DNA from: Clostridiales bacterium CCNA10
GTDB taxonomy: Bacteria; Bacillota; Clostridia; Oscillospirales; Oscillospiraceae
Direction: 5' to 3'
DNA length: 64,000 nucleotides
Assembly: GCA_003573975.1 (NCBI GenBank)
Contig: AP018533.1
Coordinates: 2,666,319-2,730,318, forward strand
Positions 24,187 to 32,116 of the stretch are shown piece after piece; the first letter of the stretch is position 1, and every line of letters starts with the position of its first letter. Made by a program: the position numbers and the translations under genes. The notes beneath the pieces are model-generated. The model saw only the letters and a program-made list of their open reading frames with translations, searched no databases and was not told the origin of the DNA.

Positions 24187-25683
24187 ATGAAATCAGGCTT
24201 GCGGCGCTCGCTCGCGCTGGCCCTCGGCTTGTGTACCCTGACGGTCGGAGCTTCCGCCGCCTCTGTCACCTTCCGGGATGTCCCTTCAAGCTACTGGGGA
24301 TATTCCCACATCACCAAGGCCGCCTCCAACGGGCTGGTCTCCGGCCTGGGAGACGGGCGGTACGGCCCTGAGTAAAAGCTGTCCAACGCCCACTTTGTCA
24401 CCATGATCTGCGGGATGTTCTATGAGGACGAGGTATCCGCCCAGGGCAGCTCTTCGGACTGGTGGCGGCCCTATCTCAACGCGGCCTATTCCGCCGGCAT
24501 CCTGAAGGGCACTCAGGCCTCCCAGCAGCGGGCTTCCGCCGGAGATTGGAGCGCCTCCGTTGCCGAGGCCCAGATCAGCCGCTATGATATGGCCCAGATC
24601 ATGTATCATGTGGCTGTGGACCAGGGCTTTGAGGATCCCTCCGCCGCATCCCTGGCTTACGCCAGCGCCCGGATCCAGGATTTCTCCTCCATTCCCTCCA
24701 ATTACCAGTATGCGGTGCTCTACTCCTATGCCAAGGGCTTCCTCAGCGGCGGCCAGAACGGCCGCTTCAACGGCGGAAACAGCACCACCCGGGCGGAGGC
24801 CGCGGTGGTCCTCTGCTCCCTGTTCGAGGAGCAGGAGTCTCTCCTGTCCCCCACCTACAACAACTCCAACCGCCTGACGGACAACTCCGCCGTCACGGAG
24901 GAGAACGTCTCCGATCTGCTGCGGGAGCTGGAGGCCGAATACCCCTCCTTTGACCAGTGGAACACCGACCGGGTCTATACCTCCAAGGTCCTGGGCCGCG
25001 GCTCCGGTGAGGCAGGCTTCGCCTATATGCTCAGCGACCGGGTATTCGGTGCCATCTCCTCCTATGAGCTGGACGACCCCGAGGACCTGCGGGTGGGCGA
25101 CCTGATCTACGATGACTATGAGGAGAAGTATGGCCTGATCCTGTCTGTGGACACCCGGAATGAGACGGTGGACTATGCCACGGTAGACGATGACAACGAG
25201 ATTGACTGGGATGGCTGGTGTGACTTTGATGACCTCTCTGATATGACCACCCGCTACCCCGATGAGGACGAGGATAACGACCAGGGGGATGAAGAGCTGA
25301 CCAACGGCAAGCCCACTACAGAGCGCAACGTCTCCAATCTGCTGGACGACCTCATAGAGGACTACGAGCAGGGCGACTCCTGGGACGAGGATGACAAGTA
25401 CACCTCCGACGTCCTGGGCTCCGGCTATGGGGACGAGGCCTTTGCCTACTTTATCAGCGACGAGATCTTCGGCGATCTGGAGGACTCCTCCGTCCGGGAG
25501 CCTGAGGACCTGAAGGCGGGCGACGTGGTCTATGACGACAATATGGAGCGCTATGGCGTAGTCCTTCAGGTCGATACCAGCGACGACACTGTGCAGTACG
25601 CCACCGTGGAGGACGAGGAGATCAACTGGAGCTATTGGTGCGACTTTGACGATCTCTCTGACATGACCACCCGCTACCCCTGA
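24187..25683 (+). pseudogene. S-layer-homology (SLH) protein with internal stop codon
   Basis: ATG 24187 follows AAAGGAGGAGA. A signal peptide (ALALGLCTLTVGASAAS) is followed by an SLH repeat (VTFRDVPSSYWGYSHITKAA). At residue 63 a TAA codon (24373-24375) interrupts that motif in mid-repeat, exactly where an SLH repeat should continue as KLSNAHFVTM in the same frame. Downstream, two more SLH-like repeats and two tandem copies of a roughly 125-residue acidic domain, each ending DFDDLSDMTTRYP, stay intact to 25683. If translated it would be a cell-wall-anchored surface protein. The rest of the frame is undamaged, so the nonsense change is recent, or readthrough or a sequence error is involved. 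Confidence 0.75.
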
Positions 25684-25694
25684 TGGGAACACAG

Positions 25695-25739
25695 ATAAGG
25701 GCCGGGCAGACCGCAAAATGCGGTCCGCCCGGCCCTTAT
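25695..25739. terminator. Bidirectional terminator
   Basis: The long inverted repeat ATAAGGGCCGGGC ... GCCCGGCCCTTAT includes the inner arms GACCGCA / TGCGGTC. It lies between the converging SLH and lrgB genes. Confidence 0.75.
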
Positions 25740-25745
25740 CTTATT

Positions 25746-26435
25746 TTACAGGAACAGCGCGATCAGAGAGGTGAAGATCCCGCACACGCAGATGGCGATG
25801 GAGCTCATGGCGCCCTGGAGCTCACCGATCTCCAGGGCCTTAGTGGTCCCCAGGGCGTGACTGCACGCGCCGATGGCCAGCCCCTCCGCCACCGGGTCGG
25901 TGATGTGGAACCACTTGGCAAACAGGGGAGCGCATACCGCGCCGGTGATACCGGCCACTGCCACAGCGGCGGCGGCAATCCCCTGGACGCCGCCGCGGCT
26001 CTCCGCGATGCCCACCGCGATGGCGGTGGTGACGCTTTTGGGCAGCAGGGAGGCGGTCAGCAGGTCCTCCATTTGGAACACCTGGCACAAGGCCAGCACG
26101 CTGAACAGGCTGACCGCGCTCCCTGCCAGGCAGCCCGCCAGCACAGGAAGAAAATGCTCCCGCAGGATCTCCCTCTGGCGGTAGATATTCAGGGCCAGCA
26201 CTGCCGTTACCGGGCCCAGCATCAGCTTGATCATGTCTCCCCCGATGTTATACTGCTCCAACGGAATGTGAAAGGCCGCCAGGAAGGCGATGATCAGCAG
26301 TCCGGCAATCAGCAGCGGGTTGCACAGCACCCATCCGGTTTTTTTCTGGACCCACAGGCCGGCACACCAGGCTGCCGCCGAGAGACCCAGCCCGAAAAAC
26401 GGGGAATTCAGCAGCCCCTCTGTCAGTTCAGCCAT
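25746..26435 (-). CDS. LrgB-family holin-associated membrane protein
   Basis: A 229-residue protein with about seven hydrophobic segments, matching LrgB/CidB in size. Conserved segments visible are LLTASLLPKSVTTAIAVGIA and GACSHALGTTKALEIGELQG. LrgB and LrgA form a membrane pair linked to autolysin control and to uptake or export of small organic acids (pyruvate in Bacillus PftAB). Its start overlaps the lrgA-like gene by 8 bp. Confidence 0.9.
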   Translation of the reverse strand: MAELTEGLLNSPFFGLGLSAAAWCAGLWVQKKTGWVLCNPLLIAGLLIIAFLAAFHIPLEQYNIGGDMIKLMLGPVTAVLALNIYRQREILREHFLPVLAGCLAGSAVSLFSVLALCQVFQMEDLLTASLLPKSVTTAIAVGIAESRGGVQGIAAAAVAVAGITGAVCAPLFAKWFHITDPVAEGLAIGACSHALGTTKALEIGELQGAMSSIAICVCGIFTSLIALFL

Positions 26436-26805
26436 GATTCTCCTCCCCTTTTCTCCGGAACAGCCGCAGCATCAGCTGCACCGTCCAGCTGGTGGCCAGA
26501 TAGACCACCGGCGTGGTCAGACCCACAATGACCAGCAGGGGCACCACCTGGCTTTTTAACATCGCCCCGTGCTCCATGGTGCCCACCAGGGATGGGATAA
26601 AGAAGAACGCCATATTGGCGATCAGGAAGTGTGAGACCGACTGGATCTGCCGCTCCTTGACCGCTCCGGTCAACAGCAGGACCATCAGCAGGATCATACT
26701 AATCACACTGGCCGGAAAAGACACCGGGAGCAGCGCCGCCACGCCCTCTCCCACCAAGCTGATCCCAAAGATCAGGGCCAGCTCTCCCATAACATTAACA
26801 TTCAT
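26428..26805 (-). CDS. LrgA/CidA-family holin-like membrane protein
   Basis: A 125-residue protein with four hydrophobic helices. ATG 26805 (MNVNVMGELALIFG) has GGAAGGG upstream; the longer open frame beyond it runs into repeat DNA. PASVISMILLMVLLLTGAVK and FFIPSLVGTMEHGAML match the LrgA family. It is partner to the LrgB-like gene that follows. The pair lies downstream of lysA and the structured repeat, so expression may depend on readthrough or an unseen promoter. Confidence 0.88.
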   Translation of the reverse strand: MNVNVMGELALIFGISLVGEGVAALLPVSFPASVISMILLMVLLLTGAVKERQIQSVSHFLIANMAFFFIPSLVGTMEHGAMLKSQVVPLLVIVGLTTPVVYLATSWTVQLMLRLFRRKGEENHG

Positions 26806-26836
26806 TGATCCGCTTCCCTTCCTGTCAAATCGCCCA

Positions 26837-27110
26837 GTCCCTCTGACTCCCAGATCGCTGTGGCGAAATAGTCTTCCGGCGTTGCCCGGAAATGGACCCG
26901 TCCATTCCCGGGGACCCGTTTTTTCATTGCTCGGCGGAACTGAATTCCGCCTCCGCCAAGGTTTTGCCTCTGGCAAAACGCTTGTACGGCGCTTACGCGC
27001 CGCTCCATCTGCGATGGGGCCCCCGCCGAAACGCCGGGGAACTGCCTGCTCAGACTGCCCTGGTCCCTCTTACTCCCAAATCGCCGTGGCGAAGTAATCC
27101 TCTGGCGTTT
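26837..27110. repeat. Structured mobile repeat, copy A, with duplicated lysA 3' end
   Basis: A 178-bp element (26885-27062) is bracketed by a 48-bp direct repeat (26837-26884 and 27063-27110; 40 of 48 identical by eye). The right copy is the 3' end of lysA, including its stop; the left copy repeats that coding tail. Inside are hairpins AATGGAC/GTCCATT, GGCGGAA/TTCCGCC, GTTTTGCC/GGCAAAAC, CGGCGC/GCGCCG and CCATC/GATGG. The same element, same length and orientation, occurs at 52548-52727. Confidence 0.8.
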
Positions 27111-28335
27111 CGGCGCGCCGGATCAGGCGGGCGGAGCCGTCCTCCTGGAGCAGCACCTCCGCCGAGCGCAGGCGGCCGTTGTACTGATAGCCCATGGCGT
27201 GGCCGTGGGCCCCGGTGTCGTGAATGACCAGCAGATCGCCGATCTCCACCTCCGGGAGCATCCGGTCGATGGCAAACTTGTCGCTGTTCTCACACAGGGA
27301 GCCGGTCACATCGTACTTGTGGTCGCAGGGGACGTCCTCCTTCCCCATGACCGTAATGTGGTGATAGGCCCCATAGATGGCCGGCCGCATCAGGTTGGAG
27401 GCGCAGGCATCCACCCCCACATACTCCTTGTAGGTGTGCTTCTGGTGGAGCACCCGGGTCACCAAGTGCCCGTATGGGGCCAGCATGAAGCGCCCCAGCT
27501 CGGTACACAGAGACACGTCCCCCATGCCCGCGGGGACCAGGATCTCCTCGTAGGCCTTCCGCACCCCCGCCCCGATGGCGGCGATGTCGTTGGCCGGCTG
27601 CTCCGGGCGGTAGGGCACCCCCACGCCGCCGGACAGGTTGATGAAGGTGATGTGGCAGCCGGTCTCCTCCTTCAGCTCCGCCGCCAGCTGGAACAGCACC
27701 CGGGCCAGGGCCGGATAGTACTCGTTGGACAGGGTGTTGGAGGCCAGGAAGGCGTGGATGCCGAACTCCTCCGCCCCCAGCTCCTTCAGACGGCGGAAGG
27801 CCTGGGCGATCTGGGGCCGGGTCATGCCGTACTTGGCCTCCCCCGGGTTGTCCATGACCTGAAAGCCCTCTTCGCTCTCTCCGACCTGGAATACTCCACC
27901 TGGATTATACCGGCAGGAGATCTTTTTGGGGATATAACCCAGGGTGCTCTTCAGAAATTCCACATGGGTGATGTCATCCAGATTGATGGTCGCCCCCAGC
28001 TTCTCCGCCAGGACGAACTCCTCCGCCGGGGTATCGTTGGAGGAGAACATGATCTCCCCGCCCCGGAAGCCGCAGCGGTCGGACATCATCAGCTCGCACA
28101 GGGAGGAGCAGTCCACCCCGCAGCCCTCCTCCCGCAGGATCTTCAGGATCTGGGGATTGGGGGTGGCCTTCACCGCGAAGTACTCCGTATAGCCGGGGTT
28201 CCATGCAAAGGCCGCTTTCAGCGCCCGGGCGTTCTCCCGGATGCCCCGCTCATCATACAGGTGGAAAGGGGTAGGGTATTGACGGGTGATATCCTGGAGC
28301 TGTTCCAGGGTGACAAACGGTTTTTTCACATCCAT
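27070..28335 (-). CDS. lysA: Diaminopimelate decarboxylase
   Basis: A 421-residue PLP-dependent, alanine-racemase-fold enzyme making lysine from meso-diaminopimelate. The Schiff-base lysine lies in YTEYFAVKATPNPQ (near residue 53). The glycine-rich phosphate loop is FINLSGGVGVPYRPE, and substrate residues lie in TGSLCENSDKFAIDR. It ends with TPEDYFATAIWE, whose coding sequence is duplicated downstream. A related possibility is carboxynorspermidine decarboxylase, but the CENSD motif favours LysA. Confidence 0.85.
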   Translation of the reverse strand: MDVKKPFVTLEQLQDITRQYPTPFHLYDERGIRENARALKAAFAWNPGYTEYFAVKATPNPQILKILREEGCGVDCSSLCELMMSDRCGFRGGEIMFSSNDTPAEEFVLAEKLGATINLDDITHVEFLKSTLGYIPKKISCRYNPGGVFQVGESEEGFQVMDNPGEAKYGMTRPQIAQAFRRLKELGAEEFGIHAFLASNTLSNEYYPALARVLFQLAAELKEETGCHITFINLSGGVGVPYRPEQPANDIAAIGAGVRKAYEEILVPAGMGDVSLCTELGRFMLAPYGHLVTRVLHQKHTYKEYVGVDACASNLMRPAIYGAYHHITVMGKEDVPCDHKYDVTGSLCENSDKFAIDRMLPEVEIGDLLVIHDTGAHGHAMGYQYNGRLRSAEVLLQEDGSARLIRRAETPEDYFATAIWE

Positions 28336-28400
28336 CGCTCCTTGTCTCTCTTTACAGTCTGGTCCGCGCCCCCTGCTGGGGCGGAGAAAAAATCAAATTT

Positions 28401-28429
28401 AGTTTATCCATTTTTACGGTCAAAGTCAA
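28401..28429 (-). promoter_or_regulatory. lysA promoter
   Basis: On the minus strand, TTGACT (28424-28429), a 17-bp spacer and TAAACT (28401-28406). The leader of roughly 60 nt is too short for a lysine riboswitch. Confidence 0.6.
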
Positions 28430-28512
28430 CCATTACGAGTGCCAAGGTCTGCACCGGCCGCCCCCTCTCTTTTGCCGTTTCAGAAAAAAGGGGAAAAAGC
28501 CCGATTTTCCTC

Positions 28513-28541
28513 TTGCGCTTTTCCCCTCTGTCTGATACAAT
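28513..28541 (+). promoter_or_regulatory. Uracil permease promoter
   Basis: TTGCGC (28513-28518), a 17-bp spacer and TACAAT (28536-28541). It starts a leader of about 150 nt that contains an intrinsic terminator. Confidence 0.65.
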
Positions 28542-28556
28542 GGTTCGAGATTTAGA

Positions 28557-28656
28557 GCAAAGGATGGTGCCTGTCATGGAAAACCGGCTGTTTGTCACCC
28601 ATGCCCCTTTGCTTCCTCTCTGTGTGTGGACAATCACCTGTTGATTGTCTTTTTTT
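28557..28656 (+). promoter_or_regulatory. Transcription attenuator in the uracil permease leader
   Basis: The terminator GACAATCA (28629-28636) / TGATTGTC (28642-28649) is followed by seven T. A competing helix can form between TGTTTGTC (28589-28596) and the terminator 5' arm (7 of 8 pairs). An upstream helix GCAAAGG (28557-28563) / CCTTTGC (28606-28612) would hide that antiterminator strand in its loop. A pyrimidine-rich stretch lies just before the terminator. No PyrR-binding sequence was recognised. Confidence 0.6.
28564..28644 (+). CDS. Possible leader peptide of the uracil permease attenuator
   Basis: A short frame, starting at ATG 28564 or the in-frame ATG 28576 with AAAGG upstream, encodes MENRLFVTHAPLLPLCVWT followed by ITC. 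It stops at UGA 28642-28644, the first bases of the terminator 3' arm. A ribosome following closely behind RNA polymerase would cover the terminator stem, as in E. coli pyrBI attenuation. Translation is not proven. Confidence 0.35.
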   Translation: MVPVMENRLFVTHAPLLPLCVWTITC

Positions 28657-28699
28657 CTGCGCCAAATACCACCAAAAGCTGAGAAGGGAGAACGAAAGA

Positions 28700-30076
28700 A
28701 TGAATCCAAACCAAGGCATCTATGATGCCCGCCAGCTGGGCCGCCCCAAAATGCTGATCTTGGGCGTCCAGCACATGTTCGCCATGTTCGGAGCCACCGT
28801 GCTGGTCCCCGCCCTCACCGGGCTGTCCGTGTCCGCCACCCTGCTCTTCGCCGGGCTGGGCACTCTGCTGTTCCACTTTCTGACCAAGGGGATGGTCCCC
28901 GCCTTCCTGGGCTCCTCCTTCGCCTTCATCGGCGGCTATCAGGCCATCGCCCCCATGCTCACCGACAGCAATGGCAACGCAGTCGCCAACACGGAGATGC
29001 TGCCCTACGCCTGCTTCGGCGTCACGCTTGCCGGATTGATGTATGTCCTGCTTTCCGCCCTGTTCCGCATCTTTGGCACCAAAAGGGTCATGCGTTACTT
29101 CCCTCCCATCGTCACCGGCCCCATCATCATCTGCATCGGCCTGACCCTCAGCTCCACTGCCATCTCCAACTGCCGAACCAACTGGGCCATCGCCCTCATC
29201 GCCATCGCCATTGTGGTGGGCTGCAACATCTGGGGCAAGGGAATGATCAAAATCATCCCCATCCTGCTGGGCGTGGTGGGTTCCTACGCAGTGGCCGCCA
29301 TCTGCCAGATCAACGGGATGCAGGTCATGGACCCGGTCAAGGTCCAGGCCCTGATCGACGCCCCCTGGATCGGTCTGCCCTTCCAGTTCCAGAATACGCT
29401 GTTTGGTCTGTTCAGCCGGCCCGACCTGGACCACGGGATGCTCCTCACCGCGGCGGTGACCATCATGCCCCTGGCCCTGGCCACCATGGTGGAGCACATC
29501 GGCGATATGTGCGCCATCTCCTCCACCTGTGAGCGCAACTACCTGGAAAACCCCGGCTTCCACCGCACCCTCCTGGGCGACGGCCTGGCCACCTCTCTGG
29601 CCTCCCTGTTCGGCGCCCCGGCCAATACCACCTACGGCGAGAACACCGGTGTGCTGGCCCTCTCCAAGGTCTATGACCCCCGGGTGATCCGCATTGCCGC
29701 CAGCCTGGCCATCCTGCTCTCCTTCTCCCCCAAGTTCGCGGCCCTGGTGTCCGCCATGCCCACCGCCACCATGGGCGGTGTGTCCATGGTGCTGTACGGC
29801 ATGATCTCCGCCGTGGGTGTGCGCAACGTGGTGGAAAACCAGGTGGACTTCACCAACAGCCGCAACGTCATCGTGGCCGCCATCATCATGGTGCTGGCCA
29901 TCGGTGTGAACTACTCCGGCGCCGTCACCTTCACTGTGGGCACTGCCACCATCAGCCTGTCCGGTCTGGCCGTGGCCGCCATCACCGGCATCGCCCTCAA
30001 CGCCATCCTCCCCGGCAAGGACTACGAGTTCGGCCACGACCAGAAGGGTGACACCGCCGTCAACTTCAAGGTCTGA
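28700..30076 (+). CDS. uraA: Uracil permease, NCS2 family
   Basis: A 458-residue membrane protein with about 14 helices. ATG 28700 follows GAAGGGAG. Family motifs are GVQHMFAMFGATVLVPALTG (N-terminus), GSSFAFIGGYQAIAP and the substrate-site region MVEHIGDMCAISST (Glu in transmembrane segment 8), with NTTYGENTGVLALSKVYDPR (segment 10). It is expected to import uracil with protons. Leader attenuation suggests control by pyrimidine level. UraA is the closest match; xanthine permeases are related. Confidence 0.92.
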   Translation: MNPNQGIYDARQLGRPKMLILGVQHMFAMFGATVLVPALTGLSVSATLLFAGLGTLLFHFLTKGMVPAFLGSSFAFIGGYQAIAPMLTDSNGNAVANTEMLPYACFGVTLAGLMYVLLSALFRIFGTKRVMRYFPPIVTGPIIICIGLTLSSTAISNCRTNWAIALIAIAIVVGCNIWGKGMIKIIPILLGVVGSYAVAAICQINGMQVMDPVKVQALIDAPWIGLPFQFQNTLFGLFSRPDLDHGMLLTAAVTIMPLALATMVEHIGDMCAISSTCERNYLENPGFHRTLLGDGLATSLASLFGAPANTTYGENTGVLALSKVYDPRVIRIAASLAILLSFSPKFAALVSAMPTATMGGVSMVLYGMISAVGVRNVVENQVDFTNSRNVIVAAIIMVLAIGVNYSGAVTFTVGTATISLSGLAVAAITGIALNAILPGKDYEFGHDQKGDTAVNFKV

Positions 30077-30097
30077 TCCACAGGATCCGGCCCGCTC

Positions 30098-30132
30098 CTC
30101 CCGCCGCCCCGCCCGGGCGGCGGGAGCTTTTT
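30098..30132 (+). terminator. uraA terminator
   Basis: A perfect 12-bp GC stem, CTCCCGCCGCCC / GGGCGGCGGGAG, followed by CTTTTTA. Confidence 0.85.
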
Positions 30133-30218
30133 ATCCCCCTGTGCCTTACCGCTCTGAGAGAAAGATGAAGGTTCTATGGAAGAAATTTAAAAAAACCATT
30201 AAATCCACCCCAAAGTCC

Positions 30219-30247
30219 TTGCGCCCACCAGAAAAATCGGTTAGAAT
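30219..30247 (+). promoter_or_regulatory. Promoter of the small helical protein gene
   Basis: TTGCGC (30219-30224), a 17-bp spacer and TAGAAT (30242-30247), 45 bp ahead of the start codon. Confidence 0.6.
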
Positions 30248-30291
30248 GGAGCCAGTCCAGAGGAAACTGTATCAATCAGGAGGTACCTATT

Positions 30292-30747
30292 ATGGGGTTT
30301 TTGGATAATCTGACTGAAATCGCCACCGATCTGGCTCAGAGCGGCGCCGCCGCCTCCAAGCATCTGGCAGAGACCAGCATCGCCACGTCCAAGCGCCTGG
30401 CGGAGATCGCCAAGCTGAAAACATCCAATCTGGCTGAGGAGGGCAGTATCAAGAAGGCCTACGCGGAGCTGGGCCGTCTCTACTACGCCGAGCACGGGAA
30501 CACCCCCGAGGGCGCCTACGCCGCCGCCTGTGAGCGGATCACCGTCTCCAGGGAACTGATCCAGGCCAACAACGACCGCATCGCTGAGCTGAAATCCGCC
30601 GCCGAGGCAGAGGGCGAGGTCATCGTGGACGCAGACTTCCAGGATGTTCCCGAGGAGGCCGCTCCCGCTGAGGAAGCCGCCCCTGTCGAAGAGGCCGCTT
30701 CCGCTGAGGAGACGGTTCCCGCTGAGGAGACCAAGCCCGAGGCTTAA
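30292..30747 (+). CDS. Helical protein with acidic Ala/Glu repeat tail
   Basis: A 151-residue cytosolic protein; ATG 30292 follows GGAGG. Residues 1-75 are strongly helical with heptads (LAETSIATSKRLAEIAKL, GSIKKAYAELGRLYYAEHG) and resemble short proteins with a zinc-ribbon partner seen in Clostridia, but no cysteine pair is present here. The last 40 residues are repeats of the form EEAAPxEE. Monocistronic. I do not recognise a named family or function. Confidence 0.7.
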   Translation: MGFLDNLTEIATDLAQSGAAASKHLAETSIATSKRLAEIAKLKTSNLAEEGSIKKAYAELGRLYYAEHGNTPEGAYAAACERITVSRELIQANNDRIAELKSAAEAEGEVIVDADFQDVPEEAAPAEEAAPVEEAASAEETVPAEETKPEA

Positions 30748-30764
30748 TTCAATCAGATACAGAG

Positions 30765-30799
30765 ACGGACGGAGTCATGATGGCTCCGTCCGCTTTTTT
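30765..30799 (+). terminator. Intrinsic terminator
   Basis: GGACGGAG / CTCCGTCC with a 9-nt loop, followed by GCTTTTTTG, just after the helical protein gene. Confidence 0.8.
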
Positions 30800-30847
30800 G
30801 TATGCTTTTCCCTCTCTCCGTCCAAACTGAGGGCGGAGGTGTTTGAT

Positions 30848-31033
30848 TTGAAGCAGTATTTCCGCCTGCCCCAGGATGTGGTGGGGCACGACGCCCAGCT
30901 GCTCTCCTATTGGGACACCCTCCCGCCCAGTGTACAGCTCCGCCTGCTGGAGAGCACTATCTCCGTGTCCACGCTGGGCGAGCTGAAGCTGCTGGAGGAG
31001 GGGTTCCGCCGGGAACCGCCATCCCCCACATAG
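30848..31033 (+). CDS. Small hypothetical protein (TTG start)
   Basis: A 61-residue frame beginning KQYFRLPQDVVGHDAQ. The TTG at 30848 has GGGCGGAGG 8 bp upstream; a GTG at 30839 falls inside that site. The sequence VQLRLLESTISVSTLGELKLLEEG is helical and lacks membrane or zinc motifs. It lies between a terminator and insertion-sequence debris, so it could be an old gene end, but base use is consistent with coding. Confidence 0.5.
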   Translation: MKQYFRLPQDVVGHDAQLLSYWDTLPPSVQLRLLESTISVSTLGELKLLEEGFRREPPSPT

Positions 31034-31051
31034 GGAAAGGCCCGCCGCGGA

Positions 31052-31406
31052 TGCGGTGGGTCACAGCCTGTCGAGAAACCCGGTCTACCTTTCATGTGTA
31101 GACCGGGTCTCTGGCGTATATAGGCCAAAGCAGGATCAGGATGAACGGAGCAAGCTCCTCCATCCATATCCAAATGGCCAGTTTTTTCAGATTCATGGCA
31201 GCAAATTTAAGCTTCACCCGTTGGATACCCGGGCCAGGCCTCTGTACGGCCTTTGCGCAGTCTTTGGAATGGGTGCACAGATGGCGGGTGGGACAGTTGG
31301 CACAAATCTTGGGATCACTTTTATATTCCCGGTATCCGTCCCGGTTGGTGGTATGATAGGTTAATAGCTGGTACTCCGGACAGATCACACAGTCGTAGTA
31401 TTGCAA
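31052..31406 (-). mobile_element. IS1182-family transposase remnant (3' end)
   Basis: The minus strand encodes 104 residues of the C-terminal zinc region of an IS1182-type transposase (VICPEYQLLTYHTTNRDGY, then ICANCPTRHLCTHSKDC) and the usual LKFAAMNLKKLA ending. The N-terminal catalytic part is gone. Downstream, an 11-bp inverted repeat ACCCGGTCTAC / GTAGACCGGGT (31080-31110) and CTGTCGAGAAACCC may mark the element end. Confidence 0.75.
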
Positions 31407-31853
31407 GAAGTGGTATCACGAATCCAGGCAGGAGAAAGCCAGCGTGCATTGTGCCGGGAGTATGGAATCAGTCGGTGGGCCATTCAGTGCTGGCTAAAGG
31501 AACCGTTTTTTCCAAAGACACGAGGGCGTAAACCTGCAGAAGCACCGGCAGAGTACAAGTATGAGAATCTACTCAACAGGGAGTTCCATGCGGAAAGGCC
31601 CAACAGCAAATGGGTAACGGATATTTCTTACATCCACACGAAGCAAGGCGTACTATATCTGTCCATAATTCGTGATCTTCATGATAGCAGCATCGTTGCC
31701 TCCAAGACTGGCACAAAGCAGACCGTCAACCTGGTGTTGGACACCATTCGCCTGGCCATGCGTTAAAGAGAAAAAGAGGGCCGCCGCGGAGTTGCAGCTC
31801 CACAGCGACCAAGGGGTCCAGTATACCTAACAAGCATACTTTGACCTGACAAA
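31401..31853 (+). mobile_element. IS3-family transposase remnant (internal deletion, frameshift)
   Basis: An OrfA-like helix-turn-helix piece (SQRALCREYGISRWAIQCWL) is joined directly to the middle of an OrfB integrase (NSKWVTDISYIHTKQGVLYL, then SIIRDLHDSSIVA). The frame ends at 31766. The following LQLHSDQGVQYT continues in another frame and then hits a stop where SQAYFDLT should follow. So this is a dead, twice-damaged IS3/IS150-like element abutting the IS1182 remnant. Confidence 0.8.
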
Positions 31854-31993
31854 ATCTCAAGAAAAGCGTCCCCTCCCTCCTTAAACTGTTCACAAACTAA
31901 GGATAACAGTCTTTCAAACCAATCCGCATTCAACGCTTAGTCGAAATGACTAAAATTCACCAACAAAAACATATATATCTAACGAAAAAATGA

Positions 31994-32050
31994 AACCTTA
32001 ACAAGTTTTAAGGTTTATAACGAAGTGAGTTAAGGTTCATCCCCTATACT
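31994..32050 (+). promoter_or_regulatory. TTAAGGTT operator cluster and -10 box ahead of the citrate genes
   Basis: AACCTTAA (31994-32001), TTAAGGTT (32008-32015) and TTAAGGTT (32030-32037) make one palindrome plus a direct repeat 22 bp away. TATACT (32045-32050) is a good -10 box with no recognisable -35 box, which suggests an activator. The surrounding 31854-32112 is unusually AT-rich and holds no gene. Confidence 0.5.
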
Positions 32051-32116
32051 GGCGCCAGAAACACCGGTGTCCGAACCGCTGCTGCGGGTCGGAGAAAAAG
32101 GAAAGGGGAAAAATGT

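Noticed and set aside
28336-28400. Possible lysine riboswitch before lysA
   Set aside because: The leader from the predicted promoter is about 60 nt, far shorter than the lysine aptamer.
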